A stretch of 10,986 nucleotides of DNA, from contig JBAZJM010000149.1 in NCBI GenBank assembly GCA_041651315.1, positions 1 to 10,986 on the forward strand, given 5' to 3'. The stretch's first letter is position 1, and every line of letters begins with the position of its first letter. A program made the position numbers and the translations under genes. Below, piece after piece: positions 1 to 6,088 of the stretch. Under the pieces are notes generated by a model, which saw nothing but the letters and a program-made list of their open reading frames with translations, did not search any database and was not told where the DNA came from. Source of the stretch: CAITYL01 sp041651315 (lineage in GTDB: Bacteria; Verrucomicrobiota; Lentisphaeria; Oligosphaerales; CAITYL01).

Positions 1-905
1 TGATCACGGAAAAGCAGGCCGCCGTCCTGGCCCGCAAAAAAAACCTGGACTTCACCAAGACCTTCGATACGATCGCCATCTGCCGGTTCAATATTTATTA
101 CCAGCGGACCTCCTTGGCCATCGCCATCCGCATGATCCCGCTGATTATTCCGGGGCTGGAGGAACTGGGGCTGCCGGCGATCATCACCGACTTCGCCTGC
201 CGTCCCCACGGGCTGATCCTGATCACCGGGCCGGCCGGCAGCGGCAAGTCGACGACGATGGCCGCCATGATCGATTACATCAACCACACCCGGCATCTGC
301 ACATCGTCTGCCTCGAGGATCCGATCGAATACCTTCATGCCCACGGAACCTGTGTGGTGGACCAGCGCGAAATCGGGGTGGACGCCCCCTCGTTCGCGGA
401 CGCCCTGCGCAGCGTCTTCCGGCAGTCGCCCGACGTGGTCATGATCGGGGAGATGCGCGACCAGGAGACCGTCCAGTGCGCGCTGACGTTGGCGGAAACC
501 GGGCACCTGATCCTGGCCACCCTGCACACCCCCGACACCACCCAGGTGATCCAGCGGGTGGTCGATGTGTTTCCCGCCTCCCGGCACCGCCAAGTTTATC
601 TGCAGCTGGCGATGGTTCTCGAAGGCGTGATCGCCCAGCGGCTGATCATCAGCCGGGACGGCACCCGCCAGTTGCTGGCCTGTGAAGTGCTCAACGTCAA
701 CCAGGCCATCCGCAACCTGATCCGGGAAACCCATGTCGAACAGATCTATTCCGTGATTCAGACGTCGGCCGCGGAGGGGATGATGACCATGAACGAATCC
801 CTCAAGCGGTTGTGTGACGCCGGGTGGGTTGATTTCGGAACGGCCCTCCGCCATTCGGCGCGGCCCAAGGAGTTGCACCGGATGTTGTATCCGGCCGGCG
901 GTTGA
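1..905 (+). CDS. pilT: PilT-type twitching motility (pilus retraction) ATPase, 5' partial
   Basis: Hexameric secretion ATPase of the PilT family, which powers pilus depolymerisation at the cytoplasmic side of PilC. The frame is open to the left edge (first full codon at 3), so the true start lies outside the window; the TTG at 114 is an internal codon. Visible in order: the end of the N-terminal PAS-like domain with a CRFNIYYQR stretch (compare RFRVN in PilT) and a PGLEELGLP linker; Walker A GPAGSGKS (228-251); Asp box EDPIEY (from 315); Walker B DVVMIGEMRD (432-461); His box ATLHTPDT; IQRVVDVFP; and the PilT signature AIRNLIRE (705-728). That last motif and GEMRD separate PilT/PilU from PilB-type ATPases. 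The TGA at 903-905 is 41 nt before pilB, probably the same operon. PilU is a less likely alternative because AIRNLIRE is intact. Confidence 0.93.
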   Translation, partial: ITEKQAAVLARKKNLDFTKTFDTIAICRFNIYYQRTSLAIAIRMIPLIIPGLEELGLPAIITDFACRPHGLILITGPAGSGKSTTMAAMIDYINHTRHLHIVCLEDPIEYLHAHGTCVVDQREIGVDAPSFADALRSVFRQSPDVVMIGEMRDQETVQCALTLAETGHLILATLHTPDTTQVIQRVVDVFPASRHRQVYLQLAMVLEGVIAQRLIISRDGTRQLLACEVLNVNQAIRNLIRETHVEQIYSVIQTSAAEGMMTMNESLKRLCDAGWVDFGTALRHSARPKELHRMLYPAGG

Positions 906-935
906 CCCCGGCGGCCGGCCTGCCGGACCGTTTCC

Positions 936-942
936 GGAGAGG
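936..942 (+). promoter_or_regulatory. Shine-Dalgarno of pilB
   Basis: GGAGAGG; the GGAG core ends 7 nt before the ATG at 947. It decides against the in-frame TTG at 902 as the start. Confidence 0.7.
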
Positions 943-946
943 CACC

Positions 947-2680
947 ATGATCAGCGACGATCCAAGCGACATCCTGCTTCGGGCAGGCAAGATTACCGAG
1001 GCGCAGCTGGCCACCGCCCAGGCCGTGCGACAGGCGACCGGCAAGCCGCTGGCTGACGCGCTGGCCGAGCTCAACTATGTCTCCACGGAGGAGATGGCAC
1101 GGCTGCTGGCCGGGCATCTCAAGCTGCCGTTCTTCGAACTGGAGGAGGGGTTCCGTCTTGAGGCCGAGGAGGTTCACCTGATTCCCGAGGCGGTGGCCCG
1201 CCGCTACTGCATGATTCCCGTCAAGAAGGACAAGTTTGCCACCATCACCCTGGTGATGAAGGATCCGTTGGACTTGGAGGCGGTGGACACCGCGCGGGCC
1301 CTGACCGGCTTGGAGGTGCACAAGGCGGTTGGCACCGGGGAACGCATCCAGTCGGTCATTGACAAGTTCTATCGCGAGGAGGCGCACATCGAGCGCAACC
1401 TCCAGGACATCGTCGACCTGGAGGCCGGCGATGTGGGCAAGAATCTGGACGCGGCCCTGAAGCAGGACGAGCAGCTCCGGGTGCTGGTCAATGACGCCCC
1501 GGTGGTGCGCTTCGTCAAGCTGCTGCTCATGCAGGCGGTGCGCGACCGCGCCAGCGACATTCATTTCGAGCCCGGCGAAAAGGACGAAACGGTCCGCATC
1601 CGGGTGGACGGCAACCTGCGCATCGTCACGCCGCCGCCGCCGAGCCTGTATCTCGGCGTGGTCGCCCGCATCAAGATCCTGGCCGGCATGGACATTGCCG
1701 AGCGCCGCCTGCCGCTTGACGGCCGTTTTCGTTACAGCGTCCACGGCCGGGTCATTGACGTGCGCGTCTCCTCGCTGCCCGAGGTGTTCGGCGAGAAAAT
1801 GGTGCTGCGCATCCTTGACCGCGAGGCCACGGTGGGCAGCCTGGAGGACGTCGGGATCGAGGAGGAGACGCTGATCCGCCTCAAGCGCATCCTCCGCCTG
1901 CCGCACGGGATCGTCCTGCTGACCGGGCCGACGGGCAGCGGCAAAACCACCACCCTTTACGGCGCGCTGCGTTACATCAAGAGCCCGGAGAAGAACATCC
2001 AGACGGTGGAGGATCCCGTGGAATACCTGGTGGACGGGGTCAACCAGATGCTGATCCGCCCCAAGATCGGCCTGGATTTCGCCAATGCCCTGCGCGCCAT
2101 CCTGCGCCAGGATCCCGACATCATCATGATCGGCGAGATCCGGGACGCGGAGACGGCGCAGATCGCCATGCGCGCCTCGCTGACCGGGCATCTGGTGCTC
2201 AGCACCCTGCACACCAACGACGCCACGTCCGCCTTCTGCCGCCTCCGCGACATCGGCGTGGAGTCCTTCCTGATCGCCGCCACCATGAAACTGGTGATCG
2301 CCCAACGGCTGGTGCGGGTGATCTGCCCCAAGTGCTGCCGGGACGTGGTCCCCACCCCGGCCACCCTCGCCATTGCCAGCGCCCTTTTTCCGGATGCCGC
2401 CCAGTGGCGGTTCCGCGCCGGCGCCGGCTGCAAGGACTGCGGCCATACCGGCTATTTCGGGCGGCGGGCGATCCTGGAGTTTTTGGAGGTCAACGACAGC
2501 ATCCGCGAACTGATCACCACCGGCGGCGGCGAGCAGGCCTTCCGCCGGAAGGCCATTGACATGGGAATGGAGACCCTGCTGGCCAACGGCTTGCGCAAGG
2601 TGCGCGCGGGAATCACCACGGTCGAGGAGGTGCTCAGTGTCTGTCCGGTCCCGGACGGCATTGACTGCCGGGAGGTGTGA
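947..2680 (+). CDS. pilB: PilB/GspE-type pilus extension ATPase with N-terminal MshEN domain
   Basis: Cytoplasmic AAA-type motor that drives pilin insertion into the growing fibre together with PilC; 577 aa, usual for the family. The ATG at 947 is chosen because GGAGAGG (936-942) precedes it and the protein then begins directly with the N-terminal domain; an in-frame TTG at 902 would overlap pilT and has no ribosome site. Domains: MshEN/T2SSE_N at about residues 5-145, N2 subdomain at about 185-310, then the motor with Walker A GPTGSGKT (K333), Asp box EDPVEY (E355), Walker B DPDIIMIGEIRD (389-400) and His box STLHTND. A zinc tetracysteine is visible as C460-x2-C463 and C495-x2-C498, a hallmark of PilB/GspE that PilT lacks. 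The MshEN repeats lack the usual RLG and Gln residues. It could be named GspE, but the PilT and PilMNO neighbours favour PilB. Confidence 0.95.
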   Translation: MISDDPSDILLRAGKITEAQLATAQAVRQATGKPLADALAELNYVSTEEMARLLAGHLKLPFFELEEGFRLEAEEVHLIPEAVARRYCMIPVKKDKFATITLVMKDPLDLEAVDTARALTGLEVHKAVGTGERIQSVIDKFYREEAHIERNLQDIVDLEAGDVGKNLDAALKQDEQLRVLVNDAPVVRFVKLLLMQAVRDRASDIHFEPGEKDETVRIRVDGNLRIVTPPPPSLYLGVVARIKILAGMDIAERRLPLDGRFRYSVHGRVIDVRVSSLPEVFGEKMVLRILDREATVGSLEDVGIEEETLIRLKRILRLPHGIVLLTGPTGSGKTTTLYGALRYIKSPEKNIQTVEDPVEYLVDGVNQMLIRPKIGLDFANALRAILRQDPDIIMIGEIRDAETAQIAMRASLTGHLVLSTLHTNDATSAFCRLRDIGVESFLIAATMKLVIAQRLVRVICPKCCRDVVPTPATLAIASALFPDAAQWRFRAGAGCKDCGHTGYFGRRAILEFLEVNDSIRELITTGGGEQAFRRKAIDMGMETLLANGLRKVRAGITTVEEVLSVCPVPDGIDCREV

Positions 2681-2682
2681 CG

Positions 2683-3915
2683 ATGTCAACCTACGAATAT
2701 CGGGCACGGGACCGGAACGGCAATCCGGTCCGGGATTCCGTCACCGCGGAATCGCGCCAGCTGGCCCTGGCGGCCCTGCACCAGCGGGAGCTGACGGTCA
2801 TCGACCTGGTGGCGGCCGGCAGCGTGGACCCGCCGGCGGCGGCCGCCGGGACGCGCCGGGCCGGCTTCTCCCTGCGCACCGGCGTTTCCACAGCGGAAAA
2901 GGCGCTGCTCTTCCGGCAGCTGGCGGTGGCGGTCAACGCCGGCGTGCCGTTGCTGGAGTCGTTGGAGGCGGTGGGGGAGGACCTGGAAAATCCGGTGCTG
3001 GCTAGGCTCATGGCCGGGGTGGTCCGCGACCTGCATGCCGGGAGAACCTTTTCCCAGGCGCTGGCCGATCACGCCCGCATCTTCCGTACGGAAACCGTGG
3101 AGGTCATCAAGGCCGCCGAGGAGGCCGGCAGCATGGCCCGCACCCTGGACCGCCTGGCGACCGCCATGGAGCGCAGCGACCGGTTGGAGCGCCGGATCCG
3201 CACCGTCACCGCCTACCCGCTGTTTGTGGGCGGTTTCTTTGTCCTGATCTGCGGCGTCATGACCCTGTTCGTGCTGCCGAAGTTTCGCGACATTTTCGCC
3301 GGCTTTGGCGCCCGGCTGCCGTTGCTCACCCGGGTGGTCTTCGGCATCAACAACTATTTCCTCGACCATTTCGTGGCGATTTTTATCGGGATGCTGGCAA
3401 CCGTTGGCATCCTCTATGCCCTGGCGTCCACCCCGGCCGGAAAGATGTACGTCGACGGATTGAAATACCGCTTTCCGCTGATCGGCGTGTGGTTGCGCAA
3501 GTATGCCATTGCCCGGTTCTGCCGCCATCTGGCCATGATGCTGCAAGGGGGGGTGCCCATTGGCACCGCCCTGGAAATTGCGGCCGGCATCTGCGCGAAC
3601 CGGGTGTTGGAGGCAGCCGTGCGCGCCGCCCAGCACAAGATTGTCGGGGGGGCGGAGATTGCGGCCAGCCTCGGCACGGAGGGGGAGTTCCCGAATCTTG
3701 TCATCCGCATGATTCACGTCGGTGAAACCTCGGGGCGCCTGCCCGAGGTGCTGGACAAGGTCTCTGACGTCTATGAGGACCAGGTTGAGGGCTCCGTCAC
3801 GGTGGCCATGGCTCTGTTTGAGCCGATCGTCATTTGCGTCTTCGGCTGCGTGGTCCTGATTTTGGTGTTGGCCATCTACATGCCGGTGTTCCTGCTGGCA
3901 TCGACGGCCAAATGA
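2683..3915 (+). CDS. pilC: PilC/GspF inner-membrane platform protein
   Basis: Polytopic inner-membrane protein that couples the PilB and PilT motors to pilin assembly; 410 aa, normal for the family. It starts at ATG 2683, with GGAGG (2671-2675) 7 nt upstream inside the end of pilB; an in-frame GTG at 2677 lies too close to that site. The N-terminal stretch (YEYRARDRNGN) matches PilC/GspF. Two T2SSF repeats are present: residues about 68-198 (FRQLAVAVNAGVPLLESLE, then EEAGSMARTLDRLA) and about 275-400 (FCRHLAMMLQGGVPIGTALE, then VGETSGRLPEVLDKV). Predicted membrane segments lie at about 178-202, 231-250 and 381-403, the usual three. Its 5' end is 2 nt downstream of the pilB stop, so translation is probably coupled. 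No anomaly was seen. Confidence 0.95.
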   Translation: MSTYEYRARDRNGNPVRDSVTAESRQLALAALHQRELTVIDLVAAGSVDPPAAAAGTRRAGFSLRTGVSTAEKALLFRQLAVAVNAGVPLLESLEAVGEDLENPVLARLMAGVVRDLHAGRTFSQALADHARIFRTETVEVIKAAEEAGSMARTLDRLATAMERSDRLERRIRTVTAYPLFVGGFFVLICGVMTLFVLPKFRDIFAGFGARLPLLTRVVFGINNYFLDHFVAIFIGMLATVGILYALASTPAGKMYVDGLKYRFPLIGVWLRKYAIARFCRHLAMMLQGGVPIGTALEIAAGICANRVLEAAVRAAQHKIVGGAEIAASLGTEGEFPNLVIRMIHVGETSGRLPEVLDKVSDVYEDQVEGSVTVAMALFEPIVICVFGCVVLILVLAIYMPVFLLASTAK

Positions 3916-3929
3916 GGTCTGTCAACCCT

Positions 3930-3998
3930 ATGGAAAGGAGGTGCCGCCGCGCCGGGGCCGCGGTCCCCGCGGATTCTTTAAAACGCGCTTCAGAATGA
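3930..3998 (+). CDS. possible 22-codon leader ORF between pilC and pilin 1
   Basis: ATG at 3930, TGA at 3996-3998, a 22-residue Arg/Ala-rich peptide (begins MERRCRRAG). A GAGGT at 3914-3918, overlapping the pilC stop, sits 11 nt upstream. Codons 3 and 4 are AGG AGG, rare in GC-rich genomes, and they form a perfect Shine-Dalgarno-like string at 3934-3943 that has no start codon at a useful distance. The ORF runs through one hairpin and stops 8 nt before a second. It may be a leader peptide or chance; no homology can be judged at this length. Confidence 0.2.
   Translation: MERRCRRAGAAVPADSLKRASE
3954..3979 (+). terminator. GC-rich hairpin after pilC, weak terminator-like
   Basis: Perfect 6-bp stem CCGCGG (3958-3963), TCC loop, CCGCGG (3967-3972), followed by ATTCTTT. 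An alternative fold pairs GGGG (3954-3957) with CCCC (3965-3968). The T tract is short and interrupted, so partial termination or attenuation between pilC and pilin 1 is possible but a strong terminator is not shown. Confidence 0.35.
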
Positions 3999-4006
3999 GC
4001 TGAACC

Positions 4007-4022
4007 GGGTGCCCAGGCACCC
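4007..4022 (+). promoter_or_regulatory. hairpin in the 5' leader of pilin 1
   Basis: GGGTGCC (4007-4013) and GGCACCC (4016-4022) are exact reverse complements; because only two bases separate them, the real fold would be a 6-bp stem with a 4-nt loop. No T tract follows. It lies 38 nt before the pilin 1 ATG and could protect or tune the pilin message. Confidence 0.4.
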
Positions 4023-4045
4023 CAGTCCCAGGAAAACATAAAGAC

Positions 4046-4051
4046 GAGGAG
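4046..4051 (+). promoter_or_regulatory. Shine-Dalgarno of pilin 1
   Basis: GAGGAG ending 9 nt before the ATG at 4061; a good site, consistent with a highly translated pilin. Confidence 0.7.
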
Positions 4052-4060
4052 ACGGTTTTC

Positions 4061-4498
4061 ATGAAAGCGCAAACCCATTCCTTCACCCTGATTGAATTGA
4101 TGATCGTGGCGATCATCGTCGCCATCCTGGCCGCGGTGGCCGTGTCCCTGATGCGCGGCAACACCATCCGCGCCATGGCCACGGAGGCCGAGGCATCCAT
4201 GGGCATGATCCGCACCGCCCTGCGGGCGAACTATGCCGAAACCAGCAAGTATGACACCCTTCCGGGCGGGACCGCCATTGCCACCGACTGCTCGAATCTT
4301 CCGGGCGTCAAGTTTGGCACGGCCGCCGACCCCAAGGACGGCGACTTGGACGGCCGCTACTGGAAGGAACGCGACTTCTCGCTCGCCCTGACTCCCAGCA
4401 CCTACACTATCACGGCCAAGGGCAATGGCACCGACGTGCCGACAACGGTGAAGATCACCCTGGACGACAATGGCGTCTTCACGCGGACTGGCCTGTGA
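4061..4498 (+). CDS. type IV pilin 1 (PilA/GspG-like prepilin)
   Basis: Fibre subunit; 145 aa. The first seven residues (MKAQTHS) form the leader; cleavage and methylation by a prepilin peptidase are expected before F8, giving F1 and the conserved E5 of FTLIE. Residue -1 is Ser rather than the usual Gly. A hydrophobic helix (about residues 8-32) anchors the precursor in the inner membrane and forms the fibre core. The globular part carries TDCSNLPGV and GDLDGRYW blocks shared with pilin 2, and ends in a likely beta region. It has a single Cys, where pilin 2 has two. It follows pilC after 145 nt with a good Shine-Dalgarno and its own hairpins, so it may be expressed separately. It is probably the major pilin by position, but this is an inference. 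Confidence 0.92.
   Translation: MKAQTHSFTLIELMIVAIIVAILAAVAVSLMRGNTIRAMATEAEASMGMIRTALRANYAETSKYDTLPGGTAIATDCSNLPGVKFGTAADPKDGDLDGRYWKERDFSLALTPSTYTITAKGNGTDVPTTVKITLDDNGVFTRTGL
4098..4125 (+). repeat. 28-nt exact direct repeat, copy 1 (pilin 1)
   Basis: Identical to 4650-4677 in pilin 2, 552 nt apart (a multiple of three and in the same codon phase). It encodes the MIVAIIVAI part of the pilin helix. Inside it, GATGATCG (4099-4106) and CGATCATC (4110-4117) are perfect inverted repeats around TGG. It reflects duplication of the pilin gene. Confidence 0.85.
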
Positions 4499-4524
4499 GG
4501 ATCACGGCAGAAGCCCAAGAACAT

Positions 4525-4579
4525 GGCGCCGGCGGCTTCCATGGCTGGTTGAACCAGGCATGAGAAGCCGTCCGGGGCC
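4525..4579 (+). promoter_or_regulatory. long imperfect hairpin between the two pilin genes
   Basis: Arms pair outward from loop TTGAA (4549-4553): CTGG/CCAG, a G-G mismatch, CATG/CATG, a one-base bulge (A4563), CGGCTTC (4533-4539)/GAAGCCG (4564-4570), a one-base bulge (T4571), CCGG/CCGG, a G-G mismatch, GGC/GCC. That is 22 pairs in 55 nt. No run of T follows, so it does not look like an intrinsic terminator; mRNA processing or 3'-end protection of the pilin 1 transcript, giving unequal pilin amounts, is the likeliest role. Pairing is read directly from the sequence; function is inferred. Confidence 0.65.
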
Positions 4580-4590
4580 TGTTTGGATAG

Positions 4591-4595
4591 GGAGG
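4591..4595 (+). promoter_or_regulatory. Shine-Dalgarno of pilin 2
   Basis: GGAGG 8 nt before GTG 4604 and 14 nt before ATG 4610; the spacing favours the GTG start. Confidence 0.55.
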
Positions 4596-4603
4596 GTGGT
4601 GGC

Positions 4604-5047
4604 GTGACGATGAAACCGGCCCAATCCCAGGGATTCACTCTGGTTGAGATGATGATCGTGGCGATCATCGTCGCCATTCTGGCTGCCGTGGGGGTGGCGA
4701 TGATGCGGGGGCACACCACGCGGGCCATGGCCACCGAGGCCTATGGGGCCATGGGCACCATCCGCACCGCGCTGCGGGTTAATTACGCCGAAACCAACGA
4801 CTACGGCAAGCTTCCGGACGGCACCGTCATCGCCGCCGACTGCACCAACCTGCCGGGGGTCCGGCCCCGTTATCCGCCCACGCCCGGTGACTTGGATGGC
4901 CGTTATTGGGACCAGGACTGTTACACGCTCAGCTTTCCGACCTCGTCCCGTTATCTCATCACCGCGACCGGAAAAGCTGACGGCCCCACGGCCGGCGTGA
5001 CGATCACGCTGGACGAGACCGGGACGTTCACCAAGGACGGGTTCTAA
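4604..5047 (+). CDS. type IV pilin 2 (tandem paralogue of pilin 1)
   Basis: Second prepilin, 147 aa from GTG 4604 (ATG 4610 is possible and would give 145 aa; the Shine-Dalgarno at 4591-4595 fits the GTG better). The leader ends in QSQG, so cleavage before FTLVE has the canonical Gly at -1 and Glu at +5. The hydrophobic helix is nearly identical to that of pilin 1, including a 28-nt exact DNA match. The globular domain shares ADCTNLPGV and GDLDGRYW with pilin 1 but has a second Cys in DQDCYTL, so an intramolecular disulfide is plausible. Length and overall plan are the same as pilin 1, indicating tandem duplication. Its role as second or minor pilin is inferred from order and from the hairpin upstream; GspG-like pseudopilin is the alternative name. 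Confidence 0.9.
   Translation: MTMKPAQSQGFTLVEMMIVAIIVAILAAVGVAMMRGHTTRAMATEAYGAMGTIRTALRVNYAETNDYGKLPDGTVIAADCTNLPGVRPRYPPTPGDLDGRYWDQDCYTLSFPTSSRYLITATGKADGPTAGVTITLDETGTFTKDGF
4650..4677 (+). repeat. 28-nt exact direct repeat, copy 2 (pilin 2)
   Basis: Identical to 4098-4125, including the 8-bp inverted repeat (4651-4658 and 4662-4669). Confidence 0.85.
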
Positions 5048-5119
5048 TTCCACTCACCCTTCAACGTAAAAAATCAAGTTGAACTTTCGTTGGAATAAGA
5101 AGTTGAGGAAAGCCCCGTT
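5048..5119 (+). promoter_or_regulatory. AT-rich spacer before pilM, possible promoter or operator
   Basis: Clearly richer in A and T than the rest of the window. It holds TTCAAC (5060-5065) and its reverse complement GTTGAA (5078-5083), and GTTGRA-like words at 5078, 5089 and 5102. No convincing -35/-10 pair was found. GAGGAA (5105-5110) is the pilM ribosome site. It may carry an internal promoter for pilM onward. Confidence 0.3.
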
Positions 5120-6088
5120 ATGCGTTTCCCGCTGGCAGGACTGTTTGGCCGGGAGGAGATCGTGGGAATCGATCTCGGCGACCGCTATGTCAGCGCGGCG
5201 CAACTCGGCCCCGCCGCGGCCGGCGGCGCCCTCGAGGTGAGGAGCGCCGGATGGGTGGAATGCGCCCCGGATGCCTCGGAGAAGGAGCAGGTGGCGGCCA
5301 TCCGGCGGCTGTGGCACCGTTACGGACTGCGTTCCCGCACGGTCTGCTCCTGCCTGCGGAGTCCGTCGCTGCTGATGCGTCATTTCGAGCTGGGCCCCCT
5401 GTCCGACCACGAACTGCGGCCGGCCCTGCGCCTGGAAGCCGAGGAGGCCATGCAGGCACAGGGCAAAGACATCGTGGTCGACTGGTGGCTCAGCCCCGCG
5501 GCCGGGGCGGCACCCGGGGCAGGAACCGCCAAGCGTTCCGGTCTGCTGGTGGCGGTGCCCCGTCAGGAGGTTGACCGCCATGTGCGGTTGTTGCACCGGG
5601 CGGGGCTCTACCCGGTGGCCGTCGATGTGGGTTGCCTGGCCGTCTGCAACCTGTTCCTGACCCTGCGGGCCTGGCGCCATGAGGACGAGGCGGTCTGCCT
5701 GGTCTGCCTGCTCAACCACAGTGCGGACATCGCCATCCTCTACCGCGGTGAGTGCATCCACCCGCGCACGGTTCTCTGCACCTCGGCGGATTGGGAACAT
5801 GCGGTGGGCTTTCTGGCGGAGAACATCCAGGATGCCCTGCGTTATTACCGGATGAAGGGGAATGCGCATGGTGTGGAGCGCATTCTGCTCACCGGCAGCC
5901 TGGCCTCCGGAAACGGCCTGGCCGGCACTCTGGCCGAAACCCTTGAATTTTCGGTGGAGCGGTGGAATCCGCTGCTGACCCTCCTGGGCGGGATGGCCCG
6001 GTGGCCAATGACGAATGAGCAGGAGGCCGCTGCCGCTTCCGGGACGTTGCTGGCCACCTGCCTGGGCCTGGCGTTGAGGAGCCTGTAA
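5120..6088 (+). CDS. pilM: PilM-like actin-fold ATPase, cytoplasmic T4P alignment protein
   Basis: Cytoplasmic actin-like protein that binds the N-terminal tail of PilN and links the motor to the alignment complex; 322 aa, slightly shorter than typical PilM (around 350). The ATG at 5120 has GAGGAA 9 nt upstream. Residues 16-25 (GIDLGDRYVS) match the phosphate-1 loop normally read as GIDIGSSSVK; here Asp and Arg stand in the middle of that loop. Further PilM-like parts are HFELGPLSDHELRPALRLEA, AVDVGCLAVCNLF, YYRMKG, and the adenosine-side ILLTGSLASGNGLAGTLAE followed by the NPLLTL end. No membrane segment. Its TAA overlaps the ATG of pilN by one base (TAATG), so translation is probably coupled. 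Identification rests on motifs plus the PilN and PilO neighbours. Confidence 0.88.
   Translation: MRFPLAGLFGREEIVGIDLGDRYVSAAQLGPAAAGGALEVRSAGWVECAPDASEKEQVAAIRRLWHRYGLRSRTVCSCLRSPSLLMRHFELGPLSDHELRPALRLEAEEAMQAQGKDIVVDWWLSPAAGAAPGAGTAKRSGLLVAVPRQEVDRHVRLLHRAGLYPVAVDVGCLAVCNLFLTLRAWRHEDEAVCLVCLLNHSADIAILYRGECIHPRTVLCTSADWEHAVGFLAENIQDALRYYRMKGNAHGVERILLTGSLASGNGLAGTLAETLEFSVERWNPLLTLLGGMARWPMTNEQEAAAASGTLLATCLGLALRSL

Noticed and set aside
114..905. TTG at 114 as the start of the first gene
   Set aside because: The in-frame sequence upstream to position 3 continues the PilT N-terminal domain without a stop, so the gene is cut by the window edge.
913..926. GGCCGGCC palindrome and neighbouring short GC-only inverted repeats after pilT
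   Set aside because: Very short and expected by chance in DNA this rich in GC.
2677..2682. GTG at 2677 as the pilC start
   Set aside because: It is only 1 nt from the GGAGG; ATG 2683 has proper spacing.
758..2707. 649-codon open frame on the minus strand opposite pilB
   Set aside because: Lies antisense to a gene with all PilB motifs; its translation is low-complexity (His, Gly, Ala, Asp, Gln rich) as expected from reading GC-rich codons backwards, and no domain is recognisable.
2686..3717. 343-codon open frame on the minus strand opposite pilC
   Set aside because: Same cause: a shadow of GC-rich codon use, with no domain or ribosome site.
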